Below are positions 36,080 to 44,912 of a stretch of DNA of 64,000 nucleotides, one piece after another. The DNA comes from JBMOKU01 sp049324315. GTDB lineage: Bacteria; Bacillota; Clostridia; Peptostreptococcales; Thermotaleaceae. The DNA is taken from positions 124,001 to 188,000 of the forward strand of contig JBMOKU010000057.1 of NCBI GenBank assembly GCA_049324315.1. The letters run 5' to 3'. A program made the translations under genes and the position numbers. Position 1 is the first letter of the stretch; every line of letters begins with the position of its first letter. The notes beneath the pieces are model-generated. The model saw nothing but the letters and a program-made list of their open reading frames with translations. It did not search any database and was not told the DNA's origin.

Positions 36080-36184
36080 GTGAAAAGTATCAAAGTAACT
36101 GCGGCTTTCTGTGGAAATGAGTGTTCTCAGTGTATATGCCTTGCCACGCTGTTATGTGATATATTAGAAGTTTATATAGAGTAA
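36080..36184 (+). CDS. 34-residue Cys-rich small ORF, uncertain
   Basis: A GTG-started frame, VKSIKVTAAFCGNECSQCIC at its start, with five cysteines in total and no clear ribosome site. The rest of 36,009-36,291 shows only the GGAGGTG site of the following gene. It is recorded because of its density of Cys residues and its place just before the operon. Confidence 0.22.
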   Translation: MKSIKVTAAFCGNECSQCICLATLLCDILEVYIE

Positions 36185-36291
36185 ATCAGGGTCGTCCCCA
36201 GTCGCGCAATTTACGATGTATGTTGATTTCATGCCAGCTTTTGAATATACTTTATTATGTAGAAGTATATTATTTTGGAGGTGTAAAAAAC

Positions 36292-37143
36292 ATGAATACA
36301 AGCAATTACCTTCTTTTGAATCGTGTTTTTACTCGTAACACCTTCAAAGAACTACTTGAAGAACACACAGAAGAGACATATGTTACAGCAATAAAACGAT
36401 ATGTAAACGATTCAGAAGACAAAGACAATAGACAACTTATAAGTGAAATTTATCAAGAACTTAAAAAAAATTATAGAAATGAATATTTCTATAAGAATAC
36501 GCTTTTAAACAAATTATTGCTTGGAGTACACAGTCCAAAGACCACCACTGCATTAACAGAAGTTCCCGTGTTTAAATCTAAAGCAGATTTTATCCTCATA
36601 AACGGTAAAGCAGTTGTATATGAGATTAAAACAGAACTAGATAATTTTGAACGACTTGGAACTCAGTTAAATGACTATTATAAAGCATTTAATCATGTTG
36701 CTGTGGTTACGTGTGAATCAAATTATAAAGCTATTGAAAAAAAACTCTCAGGTACACCTGTAGGAATATATTTATTAACCCATCGCAATAGCTTAAGCGA
36801 AAAAAAGAAACCTATTGAGGATAATTCCTGCTTGGACTTAAATACAATATTTAAAATATTACGTAAATCTGAATATGAATCCATTCTTCTGACCCATTAT
36901 GGGCAGCTGCCTAATGTGTCGCAATTTAATTATTATAGTACATGCAAACAAATGTTTTTTCAGATTGATACTCAAGCAGCTTATAAATTATTTTTAAAAG
37001 AACTAAAAAAAAGGAATTACATTGATATTGATTTGTATGCTAATGTACCATACGAATTGAAATTTTTAATGTATTTTTCTAATTTAAAAAAGGTTGACTA
37101 TCATAATTTAAAAATCTTTTTAGAAAGTAAGTTTGGGGGGTAA
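36292..37143 (+). CDS. sce7726-family PD-(D/E)xK-like nuclease
   Basis: The 283-residue protein resembles the sce7726 family. It shows an N-terminal helical part, then KSKADFILINGKAVVYEIKT at about residues 94-113. The Asp and the E-x-K fit the PD-(D/E)xK nuclease core, followed by LNDYYKAFNHVAVVT, a usual continuation. The C-terminal part is helical and unassigned. ATG 36292 has GGAGGTG 8 bases upstream; a longer frame from 36220 is unlikely. It is the first gene of a tight three-gene operon. The nuclease function is inferred from motif only. Confidence 0.7.
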   Translation: MNTSNYLLLNRVFTRNTFKELLEEHTEETYVTAIKRYVNDSEDKDNRQLISEIYQELKKNYRNEYFYKNTLLNKLLLGVHSPKTTTALTEVPVFKSKADFILINGKAVVYEIKTELDNFERLGTQLNDYYKAFNHVAVVTCESNYKAIEKKLSGTPVGIYLLTHRNSLSEKKKPIEDNSCLDLNTIFKILRKSEYESILLTHYGQLPNVSQFNYYSTCKQMFFQIDTQAAYKLFLKELKKRNYIDIDLYANVPYELKFLMYFSNLKKVDYHNLKIFLESKFGG

Positions 37144-37146
37144 ATT

Positions 37147-38088
37147 ATGTATTTTCCATATTTGAGGGGAAGACAGTTTGAATTAATTGCATTAAGAGAA
37201 TTAGTAGAAAGCTCTTTATTAAGCAATAAAATTATCCCAATAATTGAACCCGTAAAACTATCTTCCACACTAATAAAAACAATTGAAATTTTTCAAGGTG
37301 CTGATAAACAATTGGCATTGGTGCGTAATCCTCAAGTGGGCAACTTTGTATCAGACTTAAATAAGGATAAAAATGTACACCTTAAAGAGAAGCTTTACAG
37401 GTTAATAAAATTAGGCGGTATAGTTGACGTGCATTTTTTAAATCCTCACTCTGAAAAATTTATTAATAGACTTCTAGAAGGCGGTAAGGACATTTCTGAC
37501 ATCATCACCATCTGTAAAAATGAAGATGATATCCCTATTTTTGAAGAATTTTTTTCTTCTGGTAAACCTAAATATAACCTTATTTCTGATGAAAGTGTTT
37601 TTAGAAGACGAATTAGGCACAATCGTGTTATGATGGACAATAGATTCAAAAAGCAAAGTCGAAATACCGATTATGCAAAGATGGATGATGAGCCTTTTTC
37701 TACTGATCATCTTTATTATGATGAAGACGGTTATGTGGGATTTTCTGATTACTCCATAATCGGGAATGAATATAATGAAACAGGTTTTGCTCCCTACGCA
37801 GTAGCTATACATATAGTTTATTTTGATAAAGATAATAGATTGAGGATTAAACACTTTGTTTCAGATACGAACGATGATATTACAGATCCTGCTGGAAAAT
37901 TTGCTGAGGCGGTTGGGAAATTAGTAGAGTGGAATAAAACTAAAAAGCTTGACACATTTAGCATAAATACTCTTACCCAAATGCATGAAAAAGAAATATA
38001 TCCTGGGTTAGGGACTGTTAAAAAACTTTCACTTATGCATCATATTGAACTTATCGGAAGATTTTTAGATGGCGAGATTAAGAAATGA
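37147..38088 (+). CDS. sce7725-family (Beta-protein-like) protein
   Basis: The 313-residue protein opens MYFPYLRGRQFELIALREL, the signature start of the sce7725 / Beta-family proteins that often sit beside sce7726 genes. The rest looks like an alpha/beta barrel, with PIIEPVKLS and several regularly spaced strand-helix units. No catalytic motif is obvious; its biochemical role is unknown to me. It is 3 bases after the nuclease gene, and its stop overlaps the RES gene start by 4 bases, so the three products are probably made together. Confidence 0.72.
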   Translation: MYFPYLRGRQFELIALRELVESSLLSNKIIPIIEPVKLSSTLIKTIEIFQGADKQLALVRNPQVGNFVSDLNKDKNVHLKEKLYRLIKLGGIVDVHFLNPHSEKFINRLLEGGKDISDIITICKNEDDIPIFEEFFSSGKPKYNLISDESVFRRRIRHNRVMMDNRFKKQSRNTDYAKMDDEPFSTDHLYYDEDGYVGFSDYSIIGNEYNETGFAPYAVAIHIVYFDKDNRLRIKHFVSDTNDDITDPAGKFAEAVGKLVEWNKTKKLDTFSINTLTQMHEKEIYPGLGTVKKLSLMHHIELIGRFLDGEIKK

Positions 38089-39179
38089 TATGCTGTAATA
38101 AATGTTTTTGTGATTTTGAACTCAAAGCAATTATTGAAAGACTTGGTCAAATTGGAAACTGTCAAATCTGTGGCGGTTCCAATGTTTATATTTATAATAC
38201 GGATAAAAACACGGATTTAGTAGAATATTTCGATGAATTCATAAGTATATATACACCCACTCAGTCACTTCCGTTAGAATTTCCAAAAGCAGAAATGCGA
38301 TTATTAAAAGATGAATTATTTACTAACTGGAATATTTTTAATAAGTTGAATGCGACTAATATTTATAAAATTATAACCAGCATTTGCAGTGAAAAATATC
38401 AACAAATTCCTGAACATTTTGATTATCCAGTAGGAATAGCGGAATTTTATAGTCCCGAGTATTTGAATGAACACTCTCTTCTCAGAACTAATAGTTGGGA
38501 AAACTTTGTTACTGCTTTAAAGACACAAAATAGATTTCATACCAACCTTATTAACTTAGAAATTTTGGAGCGATTTTGTTCTTATATACGCAAACCATAT
38601 AAGAAAGGGACTGTTTTTTATCGTGGTAGGATTGCCTCTTCTTCGGGACTTTGTGCTAATGAAATGGGAGCTCCTCCTCATGAAAAGGCTTCTGCAGGAC
38701 GTGCTAATGCACAAGGCATTAGGTGCTTATACCTTGCTGATAGTTTTGAAACTACTATTCGTGAAGTTCGTGCCGGAGCATTTGACTTAATATCTGTCGG
38801 CAAGTTTGAGTTGCAGGAAGATATTATTGTTGTAGATTTAAAATCCATTGATAAAATTAGTCCGTTTTTAGAAGATCTGGATTGCATGGAACATGCTATT
38901 AATAAGGAGCACTTGAATAAAATCAATGATGAGATGGGAAAAGCGGTGCGCAAAAGTGACAGTGATTTAGACTATGTTCCTACACAATATATCAGTGATT
39001 TTATTAAGAGTATTGAACACGATGGACAAGCAGAATACGCTGGCCTAGAATATAATAGCACTATGAAATCAGACGGCTTTAATTTAGCCATATTCTATGC
39101 AGATTTATTTAAATGTATTGATGTTAAAACTTATAGGATAACAGAGCTGAATTATAGGGCAGAAGAATGGAGATTGTAA
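38085..39179 (+). CDS. Zinc-ribbon / HEPN-like / RES-domain protein (possible NAD+ phosphorylase)
   Basis: The 364-residue protein has three parts. A zinc ribbon is formed by CCNKC...CQICGG (residues 3-33). A helical HEPN-like segment lies at about 40-165. The RES domain follows, with VFYRGRIASS, KASAGRANAQGIRCLYLADS and ETTIREVRAG. RES toxins degrade NAD+ by phosphorolysis; the Arg of FYRGR and the acidic residue after the YLADS strand match the active-site pattern. In an abortive-infection view this would be the toxic arm. Overlap with the sce7725 gene shows translational coupling. The substrate is inferred. Confidence 0.75.
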   Translation: MICCNKCFCDFELKAIIERLGQIGNCQICGGSNVYIYNTDKNTDLVEYFDEFISIYTPTQSLPLEFPKAEMRLLKDELFTNWNIFNKLNATNIYKIITSICSEKYQQIPEHFDYPVGIAEFYSPEYLNEHSLLRTNSWENFVTALKTQNRFHTNLINLEILERFCSYIRKPYKKGTVFYRGRIASSSGLCANEMGAPPHEKASAGRANAQGIRCLYLADSFETTIREVRAGAFDLISVGKFELQEDIIVVDLKSIDKISPFLEDLDCMEHAINKEHLNKINDEMGKAVRKSDSDLDYVPTQYISDFIKSIEHDGQAEYAGLEYNSTMKSDGFNLAIFYADLFKCIDVKTYRITELNYRAEEWRL

Positions 39180-39804
39180 TGAACCCCTTTGTCAAGACAC
39201 AATTTTGCGCTTGATAAGTTAGTCCTCCTTATCATAGATTTTTAGGCATGTTAAGCAACCATGTAGACGGTATAATAAAAAGAAAAGAAAGCGCCTATAA
39301 ATTGAACGCTTTAATAAAATTATATACATTTAACGTTAACTAACTGCCCAGAGCGTTTCGCCCTATATACAATATATGTCATATATTATATCAATTATAC
39401 AAGGTTTTTAAATTTTTTCTAGATTTATCCAAAAAGTTAATATAAGAAATTGATCTATTGAACCTGTTTTTGTGAGTACCTTTGTGATTGTTCTTAGAAC
39501 ATTAAGATTCTGTTTCTAGCTAAAAAAAGAATAAAGACAATCATATTAGTTTATTAGTGACTCAAAGTTGATATCTATATGAAATAATGGTGAAAAAAGT
39601 GTCGAATGTTTTCTCTTGTACTAAAAAAAGATATGTTATATAATATTTTGTGACATTATGCCACTTTGACTTAGGTTAATAGTTTAGACATAAAAAGTGA
39701 GACATTTATGCGGCTGATTTTCAAATTCAATTGAGGCCATTAGTTTATTATATCAATAATTCTTAATATATAAACATTAAAAGAATGCCAAAATTTAAAT
39801 ACAT

Positions 39805-39877
39805 GAGCAGTCTGTAAAAAAAAACTCTTGCGATATATGCAATTAGTTTTTTAAGTTTACAGACTGCTCTTTTTTTA
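39805..39877 (+). terminator. Large hairpin with T tract before tnsD
   Basis: GAGCAGTCTGTAAA and TTTACAGACTGCTC form a perfect 14-bp helix, extended inward by AAAAAACT / AGTTTTTT, followed by seven Ts. The nearest upstream gene ends 626 bases before it, so it may end an unseen RNA. The remaining gap 39,180-40,032 shows AT-rich sequence, a small AAAGCG/CGCTTT hairpin at 39,289, and the tnsD leader, and no convincing gene. Confidence 0.65.
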
Positions 39878-40032
39878 TGGTGTTCAGCTAGATGTTAAAC
39901 TTTGAATATTATTTAATTTCAACTATCTGGATTAGTCGTAAATATTCGATAATCAGATATTAATCTTGTTCATTCAGCATTAATGAAAAACTCGTAGTTA
40001 CCACATTATCTTAATAGAAAAGGAATGAAACT

Positions 40033-41895
40033 ATGTTGACGTTTTTTATAGAACCATATTCAGACGAACTTTTTTATAGTATCATTGCTAGATATCACAG
40101 AAGAAGTGGAAATTTGACAATTAGCAAAACGTTACAACAACTTTTTGGAAGCAATCAAAAACGTATTAGAAAGTTATTCCCTTCAAATTTAAAACATCTA
40201 TGTGCTCAGCTGCCAAATAATCTTTTTACAACAGAAGACTTTATTATGAAGAACACAATTTTTCCTGTATTTATTCCTTTTATTTCTAAAGAAACACGAG
40301 ATAAATGTTATGAAATTATGGAAAATAGATCTTCAACATCAGTAGAAAATATTTTAATGAAAACATCTCTAAAGAGCTTAAAGCCAAGATATTTTAAAGT
40401 TTGTCATGATTGTATTATTCAGGACAGGGAGATGTTTGGAGAAGCCTACTTTCACCGCACTCATCAGATTCCAGGTATCTATATCTGCCATAAACATAAT
40501 ACACCATTGCATGAAATTATTAATAAAAGTGATCGAGAAGAATTTATTTTTTTAGATGACAGTATAGAAACAGTGCAAGTAATAGAAGGAAATGATCTAA
40601 ACCCTCATATTAAATTGAAAGATTTTATGTTAGATTTTCTAAAAGCTGATATATCAAGTTATGATATTGATCTTACACATAAGAAGTATACTATTAGGAT
40701 GCAGGAAAGTAATTATTTAACATCTGAAGGATTGGTGAGACAGAAAGAATTAAAAAAAGATTTACTAGCCTTTTATACTAAAGACTTTTTAAAAGCTATC
40801 CAATCAGATGTCAATGATCATGAAAATCCAAAACAAAGTAACTGGATTCAATATATAACACTTAAGAAAAATTACGGATGTGATCCAATTAGACATTTGA
40901 TATTTATAAAATTTTTATTTGGAACAATTGAAAATTTTTTAAGGTCACCGACTCAGTATTTATGGTTTGGTGTAGGTCCGTGGAAATGTTTAAATCCTGT
41001 TGCTGCTCATTATAAAAGCCGAACGATTCAAGAACATAGTATTTCAACAACTTATGAAGGGTTAAAACGGGGGACGTTTACTTGCAAATGTGGTTTTTCC
41101 TATATTCGTATACATGATGGAAAAGACAATGAAGATGAATATAGATATATAAACAACTTTGGAGGGGTATGGGAAGAAGTATTCAGAGAGAAAATTGAGA
41201 GCCGGAATTATAATTTGAAGGAACTGGCTAATATTATGGATTGTTCGGTGTCTACCGTGGTTCGTAGAGCTCAAACAAGGGGACTACTTCAATATCTCGA
41301 TACTAATCAAAAAAAATACTGCAAAACCGAAAATAATTTAATTTTACAAGAAGAGAAAGAAAAAATGTATAAAGATATGATTTTAAAACTGTTGAGTGAA
41401 GAACCTAGCACTACTAGAAGCCAAATAGCAAAATATATGCCTGTACAATATAGGTGGCTCCAAAAGTACTGCAAGAAATGGGTAGAAGAAATATTCCCCA
41501 AACCATTAATAAGTAACCTAAAAGAGAATCGGTGTGCTTCAAGAATTAACTGGATGAAAAAAGATAAAGAATTAAGGGAAAAGGTAGAGGGAACTATTAA
41601 CGAGATGATACAAGACAAAGAGAAAAGGAGAATTAGTGTTTATGCAATTAAGAAAAAAATTGGTTATGAAGGACTTGATAGAGCACTGGATAAACTCCCA
41701 CTAACAAAAAAACTTCTTCTTGAGCATATTGAGTCAGAAGAAGAATTTCAGAAAAGAAAGATTCAATATGCTATTGAATCTTTCAATGAACAGTGGGAAT
41801 CTTTATCTGCATGGAAAATACTAAAAAAGGCTGGCGTATCAAAACACTATAAAGAGATGCATCTGTACGTTAGAAGTTTAATAGATGGTCTCTAG
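40033..41895 (+). CDS. tnsD: TnsD target-site selector (TniQ family)
   Basis: TnsD binds a chromosomal attachment site and recruits TnsC. The 620-residue protein begins FFIEPYSDELFYSIIARYHRRSG, the TniQ opening. Zinc knuckles are visible as CHDCIIQD...CHKHNTPLHEI (about residues 125-160) and FTCKCGFSYIRI (about 350). The C-terminal 250 residues carry helix-turn-helix units such as LKELANIMDCSVSTVVRRAQ and ISVYAIKKKIGYEGLDRAL, as expected for sequence recognition. Given where the element sits, its site should be the 3' coding end of nrdD. It comes before tnsA, not after tnsC as in Tn7. Confidence 0.9.
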   Translation: MLTFFIEPYSDELFYSIIARYHRRSGNLTISKTLQQLFGSNQKRIRKLFPSNLKHLCAQLPNNLFTTEDFIMKNTIFPVFIPFISKETRDKCYEIMENRSSTSVENILMKTSLKSLKPRYFKVCHDCIIQDREMFGEAYFHRTHQIPGIYICHKHNTPLHEIINKSDREEFIFLDDSIETVQVIEGNDLNPHIKLKDFMLDFLKADISSYDIDLTHKKYTIRMQESNYLTSEGLVRQKELKKDLLAFYTKDFLKAIQSDVNDHENPKQSNWIQYITLKKNYGCDPIRHLIFIKFLFGTIENFLRSPTQYLWFGVGPWKCLNPVAAHYKSRTIQEHSISTTYEGLKRGTFTCKCGFSYIRIHDGKDNEDEYRYINNFGGVWEEVFREKIESRNYNLKELANIMDCSVSTVVRRAQTRGLLQYLDTNQKKYCKTENNLILQEEKEKMYKDMILKLLSEEPSTTRSQIAKYMPVQYRWLQKYCKKWVEEIFPKPLISNLKENRCASRINWMKKDKELREKVEGTINEMIQDKEKRRISVYAIKKKIGYEGLDRALDKLPLTKKLLLEHIESEEEFQKRKIQYAIESFNEQWESLSAWKILKKAGVSKHYKEMHLYVRSLIDGL

Positions 41896-41926
41896 AAAAG
41901 AATATGTAAATTAGAGGTAAAAAAAT

Positions 41927-42739
41927 ATGTCGAAGAGAAAGTACCCAATGACAGAAGAAAAAATGAAACGCTGGATTAAAGAGGGGAGAGGGAAAGGGGA
42001 AGGTGCAGAGTATAAGCCGTGGATTGAAATATATGATTGTCCTTCAATTGGTAAAGTAAGGAGAATCAAAGGGTGGAAAACCAACAGAGTACATCATTTC
42101 CTATCATCTCTGGAATCAAATTATTTTTATATGCTTGAGTGGTCTGATAATGTAGTGGATATTCGGGAGCAATTTCCACTTGATCTAGAAATAACGATGG
42201 AAATTGCAGCCATACAAAAAATTAGATATCCACTAGATCCTGTGTCACGATACCCTAATGTTCAAACTACAGATTTTTTAATTACAAAAGAATATGAAGA
42301 TTCCTCAAAATTACTAGCAAGAACGATAAAATATGAAAAAGATCTGGATAAGAGAAGAGTTAGAGAAAAGTTTAGAATAGAGAAACTATACTGGCAAGAA
42401 AGAAAAATCGATTGGGGTGTTGTAACTGAAAAAAGCTTTAGTTTACCGTTGCTCAATAATATAAAGTATGTTCATAAATATAAAACTCTGGATGGATATT
42501 TAGATTTGACTCGCGATGAAATAAATATTATAAAATTGACATTGTCTAAAGTAATTGAAACAAATAGTAAACCTTTGACTTATTCTACCCACTTAGTAGA
42601 TCGATTATTTAATCTACAGAGTGGTAGTTGCTTGACATTAGCAAAATATCTCATAGCAAATAAAATATGGATCGTTGAAATGGGAGTTGAAATATGGAAG
42701 CAGCCACATTTTAAAATAAATTCAGAGAAAAATTTATAA
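41927..42739 (+). CDS. tnsA: TnsA transposon-end endonuclease
   Basis: TnsA cuts the 5' ends of the element, allowing cut-and-paste movement with TnsB. The 270-residue protein keeps the restriction-enzyme-like triad: E63 (SSLESNYFYMLEW), D116 (QTTDFLI) and K135 (ARTIKYEKD), almost the same positions as in Tn7 TnsA (E63, D114, K132). The C-terminal half is the winged-helix TnsC/DNA-contact domain. It is 31 bases after tnsD and 21 before tnsB. A full TnsA predicts cut-and-paste rather than cointegrate formation. Confidence 0.93.
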   Translation: MSKRKYPMTEEKMKRWIKEGRGKGEGAEYKPWIEIYDCPSIGKVRRIKGWKTNRVHHFLSSLESNYFYMLEWSDNVVDIREQFPLDLEITMEIAAIQKIRYPLDPVSRYPNVQTTDFLITKEYEDSSKLLARTIKYEKDLDKRRVREKFRIEKLYWQERKIDWGVVTEKSFSLPLLNNIKYVHKYKTLDGYLDLTRDEINIIKLTLSKVIETNSKPLTYSTHLVDRLFNLQSGSCLTLAKYLIANKIWIVEMGVEIWKQPHFKINSEKNL

Positions 42740-42760
42740 AAGAGGGAGTATAAAAGAAAA

Positions 42761-44893
42761 ATGTTTTTGCTCTGTAATCAAGTAATAGAATGGTTTTTAG
42801 AAGATAATAAAAAAACTATAGAAAGAATATTGTGGATAGAAAATGAATGTAATCGAGTAATTGTAATTAATATAGAAACAAAAAATGCATTACCATATGA
42901 AAGAAAAATAAAAGAAGTGGAATTTGCTATACAAATAGGTGATGCGCATATAATTCAATACGACAGTGACAAATTTTTCTATAACGAAAAAGATCTTTCA
43001 GAAGCAAATAGGAAAAGACGTGATCATGCTTGGGAGATAATAAGAGATTTGGTTAGCAAAGAACCCGAAATATACTATCCTAGAACTAGAGGTAGGCTAA
43101 TAAACGAAATTCTAAATATGAGAAAGACAACTAAAGCTTTTGTTTACGATAAATTACGGTTATTTTGGCAAAAAGGAAAAAATAAGAATGCCTTATTACC
43201 GAATTACAATAATTGTGGAGGTAAAGATAGGAAGAAAAAAGCGGGCAATAAAAAAAGGGGTCGGCCAAGAAAAAACATAACCGAAGCAGGAATTGGTATT
43301 AACATTACGCCAGATGTTGAAAAAAAATTCCAAAGAGGATATGATACGTTTTATAAAGAAAATCCCAAACTTACTATAAAACAAGTATATGACCTGACAA
43401 TTACCTATTTCTTTAATATAGGGTATGAACTTGTTAAAGGGGTAAAGACTCCGATTACTCCGCCAAAAAGTGAGCGTCCTTCTGAAGCACAGTATCGACA
43501 GTGGTTTGAAAAGAAATCTTTAAGTAGAAGACTTATAGACAAGAAAGGAAAAAGAAAATACCAGCTAGAGAATAGACCGGTATTAGGCGATTCTACAGTT
43601 TCTACAATTGGTCCTGGATCACTAGCTCAAATCGATGCAACAATTGGAAATGTATACATTGTAAGCAAATTTAATAGAAATAGGATTCTAGAAAGACCTG
43701 TGATCTATACGTTAATAGATGTTTTTTCAAGATACATCATGGGAATATACATAGGAATTAGAAAACCGAGTTGGATTGGAGCAATGATGGCTATATGTAA
43801 CGCTGGCTTAGATAAAGTTAAATTCTGTAAGGAATATGGGATTGATATAGTGGAGGATGATTGGTGTTGTTCATATGTTCCTGAGACGATTATAGGAGAC
43901 AGAGGTGAAATGGAGGGGAAAGCATCAGAAAATTTGCAGAACGTACTAAATGTAACTGTTGATAATACACCACCGTTCAGAGCGGATTGGAAAGGAATTG
44001 TTGAAAAGTATTTTGATGTATTGGATAACGATACTAGTCCAATGTTGCCAGGTGCTGTAACTGCGACTCACAGGGAACGAGGAACACCAGATCACCGATT
44101 AGGAGCGCGTCTTACATTAGAAGAGTATACAAAAATAATAATCAAAGCAGTGCTATTTCATAATAATGCTCATGTGATGAAAAGTTATAAAAAAGATGAA
44201 TTTATGATACATGATGACATTGTTCCAATATCTGCAGAACTTTGGAAATGGGGATTGTGCAATAGAACGGGTAGACTAAGACAATTCTCAGAAGATATTC
44301 TTAGGTTAAATTTAATGCCTATGGATCAAGCCACTGTAACCTATAGAGGGATAAGGTATAATAACCAGATGTATGGGTGCGATTTAGCGCTACAAGAAGA
44401 ATGGTATACAAAGGCAAGAAATAGTGGAAGCTGGAATGTTGATATATCATATGATCCAAGAAACATGGATAATATTTATATTAGACTGGAGCGAGGTAAG
44501 AAATTTGAACCGTGTTATCAACTTGAACAAATGGGTAATCTGAGAGGAGCAAGTTCATATGAAATAGAGGCTATAATAGAAGATCAAAAAAAGCAATTTA
44601 TTCTATACGAAGACAAAGAATTACAGGAGAGAGCACACTTATATGCATTTATCGATGATGTAAATAAAAAGGCAGAAGAACAATTCAAAGAAAGTGAGAT
44701 AAACCAAAGTAATGCTTCAAGATTGAAAGATATTCACTTAAATACAGCGGTAGAAAAGGCAATACAAGATGCTAAAGAGGCATGGGTTTTAGATAAAGAT
44801 TCGAAAACAAGCAATAAAATCATAGAAAAAGACTCTATGCTAGTTGAAGATGAAATTTATATTGAACCTGTGGATTACTTGAGTGAAACTTGA
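42761..44893 (+). CDS. tnsB: TnsB DDE transposase
   Basis: TnsB binds the end repeats and performs 3' strand cutting and joining. The 710-residue protein has N-terminal helix-turn-helix DNA-binding regions with a basic KRGRPRK patch (about residue 165), then an rve/DDE domain. The triad is D292 (AQIDATIGNVYI), D380 (IIGDRGEM) and E415 (GIVEKYFD), with D380 and E415 35 positions apart. A C-terminal mu-transposase beta barrel and a charged tail for TnsC contact follow. The intact triad suggests an active enzyme. tnsC starts in its 3' end or soon after. Confidence 0.95.
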   Translation: MFLLCNQVIEWFLEDNKKTIERILWIENECNRVIVINIETKNALPYERKIKEVEFAIQIGDAHIIQYDSDKFFYNEKDLSEANRKRRDHAWEIIRDLVSKEPEIYYPRTRGRLINEILNMRKTTKAFVYDKLRLFWQKGKNKNALLPNYNNCGGKDRKKKAGNKKRGRPRKNITEAGIGINITPDVEKKFQRGYDTFYKENPKLTIKQVYDLTITYFFNIGYELVKGVKTPITPPKSERPSEAQYRQWFEKKSLSRRLIDKKGKRKYQLENRPVLGDSTVSTIGPGSLAQIDATIGNVYIVSKFNRNRILERPVIYTLIDVFSRYIMGIYIGIRKPSWIGAMMAICNAGLDKVKFCKEYGIDIVEDDWCCSYVPETIIGDRGEMEGKASENLQNVLNVTVDNTPPFRADWKGIVEKYFDVLDNDTSPMLPGAVTATHRERGTPDHRLGARLTLEEYTKIIIKAVLFHNNAHVMKSYKKDEFMIHDDIVPISAELWKWGLCNRTGRLRQFSEDILRLNLMPMDQATVTYRGIRYNNQMYGCDLALQEEWYTKARNSGSWNVDISYDPRNMDNIYIRLERGKKFEPCYQLEQMGNLRGASSYEIEAIIEDQKKQFILYEDKELQERAHLYAFIDDVNKKAEEQFKESEINQSNASRLKDIHLNTAVEKAIQDAKEAWVLDKDSKTSNKIIEKDSMLVEDEIYIEPVDYLSET

Positions 44894-44912
44894 GAAAATA
44901 ATGAGGTTGGTT

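Noticed and set aside
35716..36291. Retron reading of the inverted-repeat RNA
   Set aside because: The base stem recalls retron a1/a2 repeats, but no reverse transcriptase gene exists nearby or anywhere in the window.
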